Assembly: GCA_037962975.1 (NCBI GenBank)
Contig: CM075669.1
Location: forward strand, 82,690,001 to 82,754,000
Direction: 5' to 3'
Source of the DNA: Clitoria ternatea
Lineage: Eukaryota; Streptophyta; Magnoliopsida; Fabales; Fabaceae
Length of the DNA: 64,000 bases
Shown here in pieces: positions 12,475 to 22,642 of this stretch; the first letter of the stretch is position 1, and each line of letters begins with the position of its first letter. The notes beneath the pieces were generated by a model. The model saw only the letters and a list, made by a program, of their open reading frames with translations. It did no database searches and was not told the origin of the DNA. The translations under genes were made by a program, and so were the position numbers.

Positions 12475-12950
12475 TAGCGACGAAACGCCAGCGGTCGCTG
12501 AATGTTTACCCATAGCGACGGCAAACCAGTGGTCGCTGAATGGTTACCCATAGCGATGGCGCACCAGTGGTCACTGAATGGTTACCAATAGTGACGGCAC
12601 ACCAGTGGTTGCTATATGGTTACTGTTAGCAACGGCATTACAAGGTCGTTGTATAGTTACCTGTAGCGACGGCGTTACGTGGTCGCTGTATGGTTACCCA
12701 TAGCAACGAAGTCGTACCGTCGCTAATAGTTACCATTAGCGACGGTAGACGTTACCAACGTAGGGACCATTTTAGCAACGGCAGTACGCCATCGAAAAGG
12801 TAGCGACGAAACTATTCCTTGTCACTGTTCTGTCTGCGATGAGTGTTTTAGCGACGGCCGTGTAGCCGTCATAAAGTCTGTGGCTAACAGTGTTAGCGAT
12901 GGCAATGTCATGAAATAGCGACCATTTTTGTCTGTCGCTAACAGTTTGTT
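12475..12950 (+). repeat. CACTA-1 right subterminal repeat array
   Basis: Near-tandem units of about 50-60 bp contain AGCGACGGC…GGTCGCTG…GGTTACC, for example the start of each unit near 12475, 12514, 12552 and 12591. They then break into shorter GCGACGG/GTCGCTA words up to the terminal repeat. The same words occur at the left end, mostly in inverse order, so the two ends could pair or bind the same protein. Confidence 0.82.
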
Positions 12951-12961
12951 TAGTAGTGTTA

Positions 12962-14612
12962 TTTAATATTTATTTTATGACAATTTAAAGGAAATTTGTG
13001 TAAAATAATTATATTTCTAGTGATATTATTCATAAAATAAAGTGTTGGTTTTGATTAGTAAAAGTAGAGAATTATTGATAAATTAAGCATGATTTATGTA
13101 GGAAAATTCCAATTGGAGCATAAAGGGAAAAGGATGAAGAATAAGTTATGCTGTAAGAACCCCAATGTAAGTACGCCTGACTCTTACACTAGCGAGCGTA
13201 AGTATGCTAGGCTCTTACGCTAGGCCAGTGCGGGTACACCTAGGACCAGCATACTTACGCTCAGCATCAGAGTTGGAGTATTAGTCATTTGCACGTGGGT
13301 AGCTAGACCCAGTGCTGGTACGCCCAGAAGCACCTATTACACATATTTTTACGCGTGGTTACGCTTAGACCAGCTCTGGTATGCCTAGAAGCAGCTTTTT
13401 GGTAAAAATTAGACACAGAGGCTCAACGTACTTACACCCAACCAGCGTAGGCTTATGTTAGGCATATTTTAGACTATAAAATGCTCAACTAATAGCCTAG
13501 CATGCCTACGCTCATTCCTAGCGTACTTACGCCCATGTCACACACAATTTGGTATCAAGTAGAGGATCTCAGTGTACTCATGCTCATATTCAATGTACTT
13601 AGGCTCATGTCTTGGACCATGCACTAAGAAGCCAAAATGCTTACGCTAGTGGCCAATGTACTTACGCGCGTTTGTAGGGGAAATGGAACAAACTTTTAAG
13701 TTAGTTGCTTGCTTTGTATTTCATTTAATTTAAGTGAGCCTATTTATTTGTGCATAGGTATTAATGGCAAAAGATGTATTATTTTAGCCTAGGCAACTAA
13801 TCAGTTTAGATTAGTATATATACATGTAATGTAAGGGGATCCAATAACTAACTTTCAGATCTAATTTTCATTTCTTAGATTTCTCTCATCTCTCTAGATC
13901 TTCTCTCTCTAAATTCTCTTATCCCTAGCCTCCACTCTCTATATCTATTTTTATTTCCCTTTCATGAGTGCATAATTATCTTGGATTGGGATTGAATGAA
14001 GCCTCTATATCTCTGAATCTTAAGTGGGGAAGTTAGAGGTGCATTAGAGCAGGTTCTGAACACAGCAATTGTTTATCATCAACCCTAGGATTGGGAAATC
14101 CAGGACCATTCTGAAGACTTCACTATAGAGAAATCATGGTGAGGGATTCTTATTCATAATTGCTGACTTAGTGATTATACCTAAGAGATTAGGATATTTT
14201 TGAGGTTCGCTGTGATTTCTCATTAGATTCAATTAAAAACTGATACCTAAAGGATTAAGATTAGTTTAGATTGGATTAGTGGTAATTACCTAAGGGATTA
14301 GGAATTATCCATCTATGAAGTTGAAGTCTGTTGTATATGTATCTAGCATTGAATGCATATGAATTTATAATTTATGGTGTACTGAGTTTGATTCCAATAT
14401 GAGGGTTTAGAGTAATTCAATTACTGACTTAATTCTGCTTGTGACATTACTATATAAAAATTCTTAAAAATAATATAAAATTCAGAAAACTGCAAGACTT
14501 TATTGGCTTTGTTATGAGGTTCAGGTGGAGACTCTTCAAGATTCTGGTACTTCACACAATCCCCATGGGAACAATCAGATATATTATTTTTTAACGATTG
14601 GTGCGCTTGCCA
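12962..14612 (+). mobile_element. LTR of element A, main fragment
   Basis: Continues the LTR begun at 1166, giving about 1.68 kb in total. It holds a TATATATA box at 13815-13822, followed by a CT-rich leader (13860-13950), as expected for U3/R. The right end is uncertain: CGATTGGTGCGCTTGCCA ends at 14612 and chromovirus gag sequence starts shortly after. The left flank of A lies outside the window, so the target duplication cannot be checked. The section 13140-13700 carries an array of TTACGC/GCGTAA words. Confidence 0.65.
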
Positions 14613-14639
14613 TAAAAATCATCATCTAATGAGTTTGCA

Positions 14640-15540
14640 TCACCATGGTACTAACGGGCTTGACTGATTCCTTAAGAGGAAGCCCTCCACTTTCAAAGAA
14701 GGATATAACCCTGATGGTGCCTATTTACAATTAAAGAGATGGGCATGTTTTCAGATTCTTAGAGTGCACTAAGGCACAAAAGGTGGAATATGCCACCTAC
14801 CAACTAATTGAGGATGCTGAGACCTGGTGGTTACAAGCCAAACAAAACATGATAAGCATTGGGAGGCAGTTCATCTAGGTGAATTTTAAGGAATAATTTC
14901 TAAAGGAAATCTTTCCAACAAATGTTAGAAGTCAGAAGGTGTTGGAGTTCATGGAACTCAAATAGGGGACTATGTCTATTGGTGACTACACTGCCAAATT
15001 CAATGAGTTAAGTCTGTTTTATCCTCTATTCCAAAATGAAGGAACTGAGTTGTCTCGATGTGTGAAGTATGAAAGTAGCCTTAGGTCCAAATTGAAAGAA
15101 GCCATTCGATACCATTCTTGCCTTGGTGAACAAGTGCAGAATCCTAGAAGAAGTAATTGGCCCGAGTGACTGAAAGAAAAGCTGATAAGAATTTAAAACT
15201 TTAATCTGGGAAGTTTAAGAAACAGAATCAACAGGGTCTAAATCATTTTAGGGAGGATTTTCATTATTTGGAGGCCGTGGTGACGGTCGTTTCCAAGTGG
15301 AATGTTTTCATTATGGTGGTAACCACTTAGCCAGAAATTGTAATAGGAGACTAGAAGTTATTTGTGATCATTATGGATAGAAATACCATATTTGTCTTGA
15401 ATGCCCTCAAATGAATAAGGCCAATGCTTTGAGAGGTCATAGTAATTCTGGTAATGTTGTTGGTCGTGATGGTAGTGGAAACTGTGGGGGGTCATAATGG
15501 AAAGGGTCAGGGTTCCCAAACTCTTAAAAGAACTAATTAT
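14640..15540 (+). pseudogene. Element B (Tekay/Del-type chromovirus) gag, decayed
   Basis: In-frame pieces include FRFLECTKAQKVEYATYQLI, EDAETWWLQAK, FLKEIFPTNVRSQKVLEFME and SIGDYTAKFNELSLFYPLF (14972 onward). These follow the retrotransposon gag domain of plant chromoviruses. A zinc-knuckle remnant CFHYGGNHLARNC lies near 15305-15345, with its second Cys replaced by Tyr. Several stops are of the CAG/CAA-to-TAG/TAA kind (for example 14876, 14894, 14964). The N-terminus is missing or cut where element A's LTR adjoins. Gag normally forms the virus-like particle. Confidence 0.8.
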
Positions 15541-15599
15541 CAGGTTGGCAGTAGTTAGCAGCCAACTCTTCTTGGATGTGTGTTTTCTATCTTTGGTTC

Positions 15600-15908
15600 T
15601 GGAGTTGAATAAGTTGATGATTTGGTGCAAAGTGTTTACTTAATGATTCTTCTTTGGGTGTTATCTTTGATTCTGGTGCTATCGACTCCTTTATATATGA
15701 CGATTGTGTAAGGAGGTTGAAACTGCATGTTTCTAATTTGAGGGGTGCTTTGATTGTTACTACCCCGACTGGTATCTGTCTACGGATGACTACTATATGT
15801 AAAGAGGTATGCTTTACTCTAGGTGATGGGAAAACCATGGTAGATTTGATCTATTTACCACTGAAGGATCTTAATATTATTCTGGGCATGGATTGGTTAT
15901 CAGCCAAC
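15600..15908 (+). pseudogene. Element B protease, left part (cut by element C)
   Basis: An open stretch from 15654 reads IFDSGAIDSFIYDDCVRRL, with the DSG catalytic triplet of a retropepsin-type aspartic protease, and ends at LNIILGMDWLSAN. The next codon belongs to the inserted LTR. The reading frame resumes at 44970 with NHAVVDCHQKKVVF, the normal continuation of this protein in Ty3/gypsy elements. The protease matures Gag-Pol in the particle. Confidence 0.85.
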
Positions 15909-17302
15909 TGATGTGTCTCTAAAACACATTATTTTAGGTTGTGTTTTTTGGGCATACTTAGGATAAATTGAATAAATCTCCGCTAAATCCTTTGTGAAGT
16001 TTGTTCTTTCCCTCCTTTGCTACTTGGTTTGCTACTTTTGTATGAATTTATAGGTTTGAAGACACATTTTTGGGTCATGTATGGAAAGCAATGCATAACA
16101 AAGTAACCACAAGATAAAAAAATGAAAAGAAAAACAATGCCCAGGACAACGCAGTCCATGGCCAGGCCCTAGTTGGAACAATGGCCATGGAGTAGGATGC
16201 CAAAAATTCATGTTGGTGGAGTTAGAGTAAAGCCTAGCCAAGCCTTGGACCTCACCAGGGCTGTAGTTCATGTCTGATAGGAGGGAGTTATGTTTTCGGG
16301 TCTATAAAAGGGTAAGAGAGGCAATGTTTTAAGGGTTCTGTATTCTAGGGTCTAGAGGCACGCTGTACCGGCATAGGAGTTGATTCGGGAAGACTCTCTT
16401 AAGGATTTTTGAGGTGAACATAAAAGGAATGAAGAATTTGGAGAATCTACACTTCTTGTGGTTGGTACTTAGGATTCCCTCTTTTACCTTTTGTTTAAAA
16501 CTTTGTAATCCTTGTTTCTGAGTTATATAGATTCAATGAACTGTTTTGATTTCTTGCACACCATGAATGGCTAGAATCCTTATTCTTAGGATTTAGGGGG
16601 TGGATTGTAATGTGATTGGTTATAATCCTTAAATTACTTTATTAATGAAATCATTGTTTACCTTCAATTCTTGATTGCCTAATTCACGTTCAATGATCTA
16701 GAGATAGGCTTTGAGTAATTTTTAATTAAATTTGGGAAAGGCGAAAAAGTGAACCTCTTTAATCTAATTCAAGAATTTGAACCTAAGATTGAATCTATGA
16801 GGGACTGAGAAGTAAACTATTTTTGATTTTTTGAGGGCCTAGGTTTTTCATAATAATTAAATTTAGGAAGGATTGAGAAGTGAACTTTTTGGTTGTTATG
16901 TAAACTTAAGATTTCCATAATTCTTAATAACTCTATTTTCAAATTGAACAAATGTTTGTTTGATTTGAGTAATCTAACAAAGCTCTGAGAAGGGAAAATT
17001 AGTACCTTGGGAAGTTAGTCCTGGTTAACATAAAAGTAAGAGATAACGTAAAATCTTTAAACACCATTACAAAGTAATTCACCAGCTGAGGATCCCAAGA
17101 TACGTTTAATTGATTTCATTCCTGAAGATTCTCTAATTTGCAATTTTTAATTACTCTATTTTTATTTTCTTTGCTCAAAATCTTTATTCTTGCTTGTTTA
17201 GATAAATAAGATCATAATTCTGAGTACTTGAGAACACGGTCCCTCAAGAGATGATAATTCTTTATATTACATGACAAACCTGTGCACTTGTGAATGCTGT
17301 CA
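15909..17302 (+). mobile_element. Element C 5' LTR
   Basis: Starts TGATGTGTCTCTAAAACACA and ends …ATGCTGTCA. It has a TATA box TATAAAA at 16303-16309 and a pair of CCATGGCC-type words in inverse orientation near 16155-16195. Compared with the 3' LTR it carries about 60 extra bases near 16805-16875, lying between two copies of GGGACTGAGAAGT / GGATTGAGAAGT. Length 1394 bp against 1337 bp. Confidence 0.9.
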
Positions 17303-17308
17303 AGTTTT

Positions 17309-17326
17309 TGGCAGTGTTGTCGGGGA
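17309..17326 (+). promoter_or_regulatory. Element C primer-binding site (degenerate)
   Basis: TGGCAGTGTTGTCGGGGA begins a few bases after the LTR. It resembles the TGGCGCCGTTGCCGGGGA primer-binding site common in plant LTR elements, from memory, with several changes that suggest loss of function. Confidence 0.6.
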
Positions 17327-17718
17327 CTGTGTTCCCTCAATATTCGGCGATTTTGATCCAGTTTGAACTAAAGGTTCTTCTTATACTTTTCTTGATTTTT
17401 GCTTTATCTTGTTTCTTTTAATTTGATTATTTTTAATTTTTAGCTTATTATTTATTTTTATCTTTATTTCTTTATTTATCTTTATTTTGAATTTTATTTT
17501 ATTTTACTTGCCTGATTCTTGTTTATTTGTGCCTATTTTTTATTAAATTTAAAAAGATAAATAATACGCTTGGTTTTTTTTGTGTTTTTGTAGGTACTTT
17601 TATGTGAAGGACCAAAAGTGCTAATCCTGAATTTATCTTTGATCCAGAGATTGAGCTCACCCTACTAGCTAGAATGAGAACTAAAAGATAACTTTTTGTT
17701 GAAGGAGAACCTATAAAC

Positions 17719-18990
17719 ATGGCTGAAGACAACTGAGCCTTGAGAGATTTTACTGTTCCCAGTGCCATGGGTAAAATGCCAAGTATCACACGACCTGTCA
17801 TTGAGGCCAATAATTTTGAACTAAAACCGTCCCTCTTCTCCATGGTGCAACAGAACTAGTTTGGGGGGTCTACCATCTGAGAACCGTAACCTGTACTTAC
17901 AAGTTTTTCTAGAGTATTGTGACACGCTGAAGGTAAATGGAGGTTCAAGCAACGCCATCAGATTGAGACTTTTCCTTTTTTCTTTAAGGGATAAGGCACA
18001 TGCTTGGCTCTATTCCTTACCTGAAGGGTCAATATCAACCTAGACTAAGCTCTCTATTACTTTTCTTAATAAGTACTATCCTAGGAGTAAGACTGACTAG
18101 TTGATAAAGCAGATCATCTTTTTCATACAGGAAGATGATGAAACTTTGTATGATGCCTGGGAGCGCAATAAGGAACTGCTTAGAGAGTATCCCCACATTA
18201 GATGCAACGATGGCTCATGATCCATATCTTCTACAATGGACTCACCTCTAGCCATTGGTTACTTTGGATGTCGTAGCTGGTGGCGTCTTCATGAGTAAAA
18301 ACATAGAGGAACGTATAATTTGATTGGGGAGATGGCTCAGAATTCTTATCATGGTCATCTAAAAGAAATATGCCTCCTAAAGCTCCAGGTAAGTATTCCG
18401 TAGACGTTATATCTCTTTTAACTACTAAGGTAGAAGCACTTTCTATAAAATTTGATAAACTTGGTACAGGTGCTACTAACTTTGTTTATGAGCTTTATGG
18501 TAATGCAGGTCATGTTGTTAATGTGTGCCAGTTGGGACTTTCTCAAAATTAGTAATCATAGGTACAACATGCAGATGCTATAGGGAACTTTCAAAATGGT
18601 TTTAGCAACAATTTTAGAGGTCCGCCTGGATTCTAAAACAAAGGACCATTCAACCAAGCTGGGCAAGGTAACTTTAGGCCTTCCCAAGGACCATTTGCTC
18701 CATAAGCCCCTTATATGCCTCAGAAATCAAGGTTGGAATCCCTAATAGAGACATCATTGGGAATTAGATGAAACAAAACAAGGAGTTCTCTAAGGCTATT
18801 AAGAGTTTATTAACAAAAGTGGATGCTATACTTATCCACAGTAAGATGCTAGAGACATATAACTAAGCAGGCTTCTCAAGCTACTAGAGTTCTGGGTACT
18901 TTTCCTGGAAAGCCAAAAGAGGAACCTAGGAGCCATATCTTGGCAGTTGAGATGAAGTAAGAAGAAGTGTTTGAAGAATCCCTTCCCACA
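17719..18990 (+). pseudogene. Element C Athila-type gag, decayed
   Basis: From ATG 17719 (MAEDN) the frame reads ALRDFTVPSAMGKMPSITRP, then shifts. It continues at 17861 with GGLPSENRNLYLQVFLEYCD, IRLRLFLFSLRDKAHAWLYS and LPEGSIST, then NKYYPRSKT and DETLYDAWERNKELLREYP. This is the signature core of Athila-clade gag. A later open piece (18370-18552, MPPKAPGKYSVDV…) fits the gag linker. A knuckle-like CQL follows, but no complete zinc finger. Frameshifts and stops are frequent. Confidence 0.85.
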
Positions 18991-19104
18991 TCTATGAATG
19001 GGACTATAAATGAGAAGTTGGATGTAAATTCTGTGTACAACATAAATGATGAGAAGAAAGAAGAGGTAAAGTCATACCAACCTCCAATTCCATATCCTTA
19101 AAGG

Positions 19105-19700
19105 TTGGCAAGAGCTAATATGAATCAACAATTTGGTACGTTCCTTAAACTTCTTAAGAAATTACACGTTGATATTCCATTTATAGATGTATTACAACAA
19201 ATGCCTAGTTTTGCTAAATTTCTTAAGGAAATAATTTCTGGAGAAAGGAAAATTGAATTTGTTGATAGTATTGTACTTACTGATGAGTACAAAGGTATGA
19301 ATGCTAAAAAGTTACCTCTTAAGCTTCAGGATCCAGGTAACCTTTTTGTGAAATGCATGATAGTTGGTATGAGCTCTCTTTGTGATTTAGGAGTTTGCTG
19401 TAATATAATGCCTTAATCTAATTTTAAGAAACTTAATTTAGGTGCTTTGAAGCCCAGTAGGATGTCATTGCAATTTGTTGATAGATCTGTGAAACATCCT
19501 ATGAGAATAATTGAAGATGTTCCTGTTAAAATAGGAGATTTCCTCATGCCTACTAATTTTTATAGTACTAGAAATTAATGAAGATGCCAAGGTCCCTATT
19601 ATTTTAAGGAGAGTGTTTCTTGCCATTGCAGGAGCGGTCATGGATGTTGAAAATAGGCATTTATTTTTAAATGTTGGAAATAGAACTGTTAAGGTTAATC
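19105..19700 (+). pseudogene. Element C Athila-type protease region, decayed
   Basis: An open stretch of 103 codons reads FGTFLKLLKKLHVDIPFIDV, LQQMPSFAKFLKEIISGERK and LPLKLQDPG, ending SLCDLGVCCNIMP. Athila elements have CDLGASINLMP at this place, the DLG being the protease active-site region. The frame continues past a stop with LKPSRMSLQFVDRSVKHPM and then breaks down around 19580. RT, RNase H and integrase should follow, but the sequence passes instead into post-pol spacer. Confidence 0.82.
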
Positions 19701-19819
19701 TTGAATAAGTAATTAAAATTTCTATGGTTAGTATAGATTCTTTTGACTCTGACAATCTTAACTTAGTGGTGAAAAATGATGCTTTAAAAGGCTCATTTGA
19801 TGATCCATAAAATTCTGTT

Positions 19820-20536
19820 GTGCTCATTTATAGTGATTTTGTAGGTAATTCATTTGAGAAAAGTGATGAGGAATTTTCACCTCGAGAGCAGAAAATTGCA
19901 AAAGTAAAGCTCAAGAGAGCATTAAAAAGAATGAAGAGGAAGTTCTGCTTCCACTCTAAAGATGCCTTGAAAAGGATGAACCAAAAGGTCAGAGAACCTA
20001 GTTAATGAACAAGAGCCTCAATAAAGTCAAGCTATAGACTATAAACTTAACGCTTATGGGGAGGCAACCCCATATACAAAAAGTAAAAATAAATAAGAAA
20101 GATGTTTTACTCCGATGGAGTGAAGAGCACCTAAGAAGAAGAACATTGGAGTTTCAACGAACTAGTTTGGGGTGGCAACTGTAAAAAAAAAATTATTTCA
20201 AAATTTTTGAAGGGAAATTCAAATTTTAAAATTTTAATTTCAAATTTCAAATCTGAAAAAAGGGGGCTCTAGAATGAACCACGGTTATGCTTTATGGCAG
20301 GGGGATATTTCTTTTAAATAATGTGGGTCTTCCCCCCTTCTTCACTTCATCTTCCTCATTCTCTTACACCCTAAACCCTCTCTATCATTCTCCACTGCCA
20401 TTCCATTTCTCTTTGCTCTAAACACCTAAAATTTTCATAGTTTTCTTACTTATTGCAAGTTTTAATCACTGTTGTTCCTTTTGCTGCTCCAACTTTTGTA
20501 GATTCTTCATCTCCTCCAAAAAGCTCAAACCTTATC
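19820..20536 (+). other. Element C deletion scar and post-pol spacer
   Basis: A 61-codon open stretch (19820-20005) rich in Lys/Arg (KVKLKRALKRMKRKF) follows the protease remnant. Then comes GGGAGGCAACCC-like spacer at 20058-20071 and a CT-rich leader (20330-20520). No catalytic pol motifs occur, so several kilobases of pol seem to have been lost between about 19600 and 20040. I cannot fix the junction. Confidence 0.5.
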
Positions 20537-21456
20537 AATGACTCCTAAAGTGAACAAGGGCAAAGGCAAAGTTGTCTCATCCCCCTAACCATAGAGAAAA
20601 TGCTCTCAAGGTAACACTGACCAAACTTCTTATGCTTTACACAAGAGCAACAACTAAGATTAAATGTTTTAAAACAAAGGGAGATATGATCCTTTAGATT
20701 TTTCTATGCTGAAACTCTAGAAGCTCTAGGAATTTTTTATGACACTCTTAAACTGATTTTCAATTTAGGTTAGGATAATTTTATAACTTTATTTGAACCA
20801 ACCTAAGAAAGAGTGTCTCTGGAATTAGACAACACTGATTTTACCTTGCCCATATTTGAGGTGGCTAGCATATATGGCTTTCCTATTGGGGGATCTGACT
20901 GTATTCCCCTAACCTTTAAACCCAATAATTTCTGAAGAAAAATTTCTTATTCAGGTAGATATAATGTCTTCTCTATGAAGGTATCTCAAATACATCATCT
21001 TGTATTTCGGTATTTACAACATTTTATAGGTAGATCTATTTTTGGTAGGTATGAGAGTCTTGGCATTGACAGGCTATGCTAAATGCTGACCATCTCGACT
21101 CTACCAAATAGCTCTGTAGCCAATTTTCTAGGGTAAGGAAAGCCATGTCTCGTAAAATATTAATTACGAGGCACCTCACCCCAATTGCTAGATATGTTGG
21201 AATAGACTTATCCCATGATAACATCATTTGTGCTCCAAAAAATGTCAATATGAATGAATTAATTAATATGGGTATGATTGTTAATGAGTCTGGTGTGCAA
21301 TGCTTAGTAATTCCTAGGAGAAAGGTGCCTTACCCCTTGCCCGACCTAACTTTTACGAGTATGAAGGGCAAGGATTATTTTATTTTTACAGGTGAAAACA
21401 TAGAGGAAGAGGAGGATATGCCTCTAAACCAGGAAATGCCACCACAAGCAGCATAA
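20537..21456 (+). pseudogene. Element C env-position ORF (Athila 'ORF1-C-terminal/putative plant transposon protein' type), decayed
   Basis: Begins ATGACTCCTAAAGTGAAC (MTPKVNKGKGKVVSSP) after a leader, the position where Athila elements have an extra ORF behind pol. Most of it is broken by stops. The last 103 codons (21145-21456) are open, reading MSRKILITRHLTPIARYVGI and ending EEEEDMPLNQEMPPQAA. The N-terminal Lys/Gly start and acidic C-terminus fit the unassigned ORF of legume Athila elements as I recall them. Its function is unknown. Confidence 0.5.
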
Positions 21457-22642
21457 CAAACCTACAACCCTTTACCTCAAGAAAACAGGTTCACATTTGC
21501 TTAAATGTATTCTATGCTCCATGATATGAGAGATGAGCAAATAAGACAAAGAGCTAAGCAAATAAGACAGAGGGCACAAATTGATGCCATGTATGATTGA
21601 CACATCCAACAAGGCTATTTCCATTCATTGTCTTTTGATTGAGGTGTCACTCAGGTAAGTTGCCTTATCCCTTCTTCTCTGTGTTTGAACATTGAGGACA
21701 ATGTCCATGTTAGTTTGGGGTGATAGGATAGGTAACTTACAAATACTTTTATGTTTCCACTTTTATGTATTTTTATTTTTAGGAGATTGTTTTCTATTTT
21801 CTTTAATATGTTTTTCTGTTGTTGTTGCATATTAGGATCAAGCATTGTTTGTTTTCGTGTAATTATTATATAAGTCAGGTTATTGATTATGAGTATTTGA
21901 TCATGAAACATCTTTGAAACCCCATTGAAAATTTTTTTCTTGATGATCTTAACATGTTTTATAGGATGATTGTATGTGTGACAAATGAATGATGAAATTT
22001 TTGGTATGTTTCTCTTGACTTGATATTACCTTGGTGAGCTTTTGAGCCTTTTAAAGGGTATTTTCATTATAAAATTTTTAAACCCTTATTTCTTCTCTAC
22101 TAAGTGAATGTTATTTCTTTCTTAGTATTCTAGAACTTGGCTTGTAACCTAGGCAAAGTATTGTTTGAATTTTGTACCTTAGGATGATAAAGGAAACTAT
22201 AGGCATTCTTGAAGCCCCTGTTTTTGAATATATTATTTTCCATTAGTTGCCCCCTTTTAGCCAAAAAAATTTTATTACTTTCTTTGGAACCTTTTTTCTT
22301 TAAAAAACATTTTGAGGTTAAGTATACTAATAGGGAACTAGGAGGATAACAAGCAATAAAATTAAAAATAGGGAACCTCTAAAAGAAAAGAAAAATATGA
22401 TATTGAGAAAAGAAAATGAAAAGAGAAAAAGGAAAAAGAAAAGAAAAAGAAAGTAAATGAAAAATGGTTGAAAAGAAAGAAAATAGAAGGTCCAAAAAAT
22501 ATTGTTAAAGCTTGGAATTATGTTCTTCCATGTTTCTATAAATGATTGAATGACCTTTTTTGATTTCGATTAAGAGCCCTTAGCTTTATCCTTTCTTTGA
22601 TTTCCATACCTTAAATCTTGTCCCTTAGCCCCATTACAACCT
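21457..22642 (+). other. Element C 3' spacer, left part
   Basis: No genes. It contains AACATTGAGGACAATGTCCA near 21688, then GTTTGGGG, the usual phrasing of Athila 3' spacers. A long purine run (AAAGAAAA type) occupies 22380-22490. Interrupted at 22643 by element D, with AACCT (22638-22642) as the duplicated target. Confidence 0.6.

Larger units (their letters stand above)
1191..12958 (+). mobile_element. CACTA-1: 11.8 kb CACTA (En/Spm-type) DNA transposon
   Basis: The left end is CACTACTAGAAAAAGACC and the right end is the inverse (…TTTAGTAGTG). Both are flanked by a 3-bp duplication TTA (1188-1190 and 12959-12961), the standard CACTA hallmark. Subterminal arrays of GCGACGG/GTCGCT words lie at both ends. 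Inside are a decayed TNP2-like transposase, a TnpA-like gene in pieces, and a captured kinase fragment on the opposite strand. Frameshifts and stops in both transposase genes mean the copy is probably not autonomous. Element A's LTR on the two sides reads as one LTR once this insertion is removed. Confidence 0.92.
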
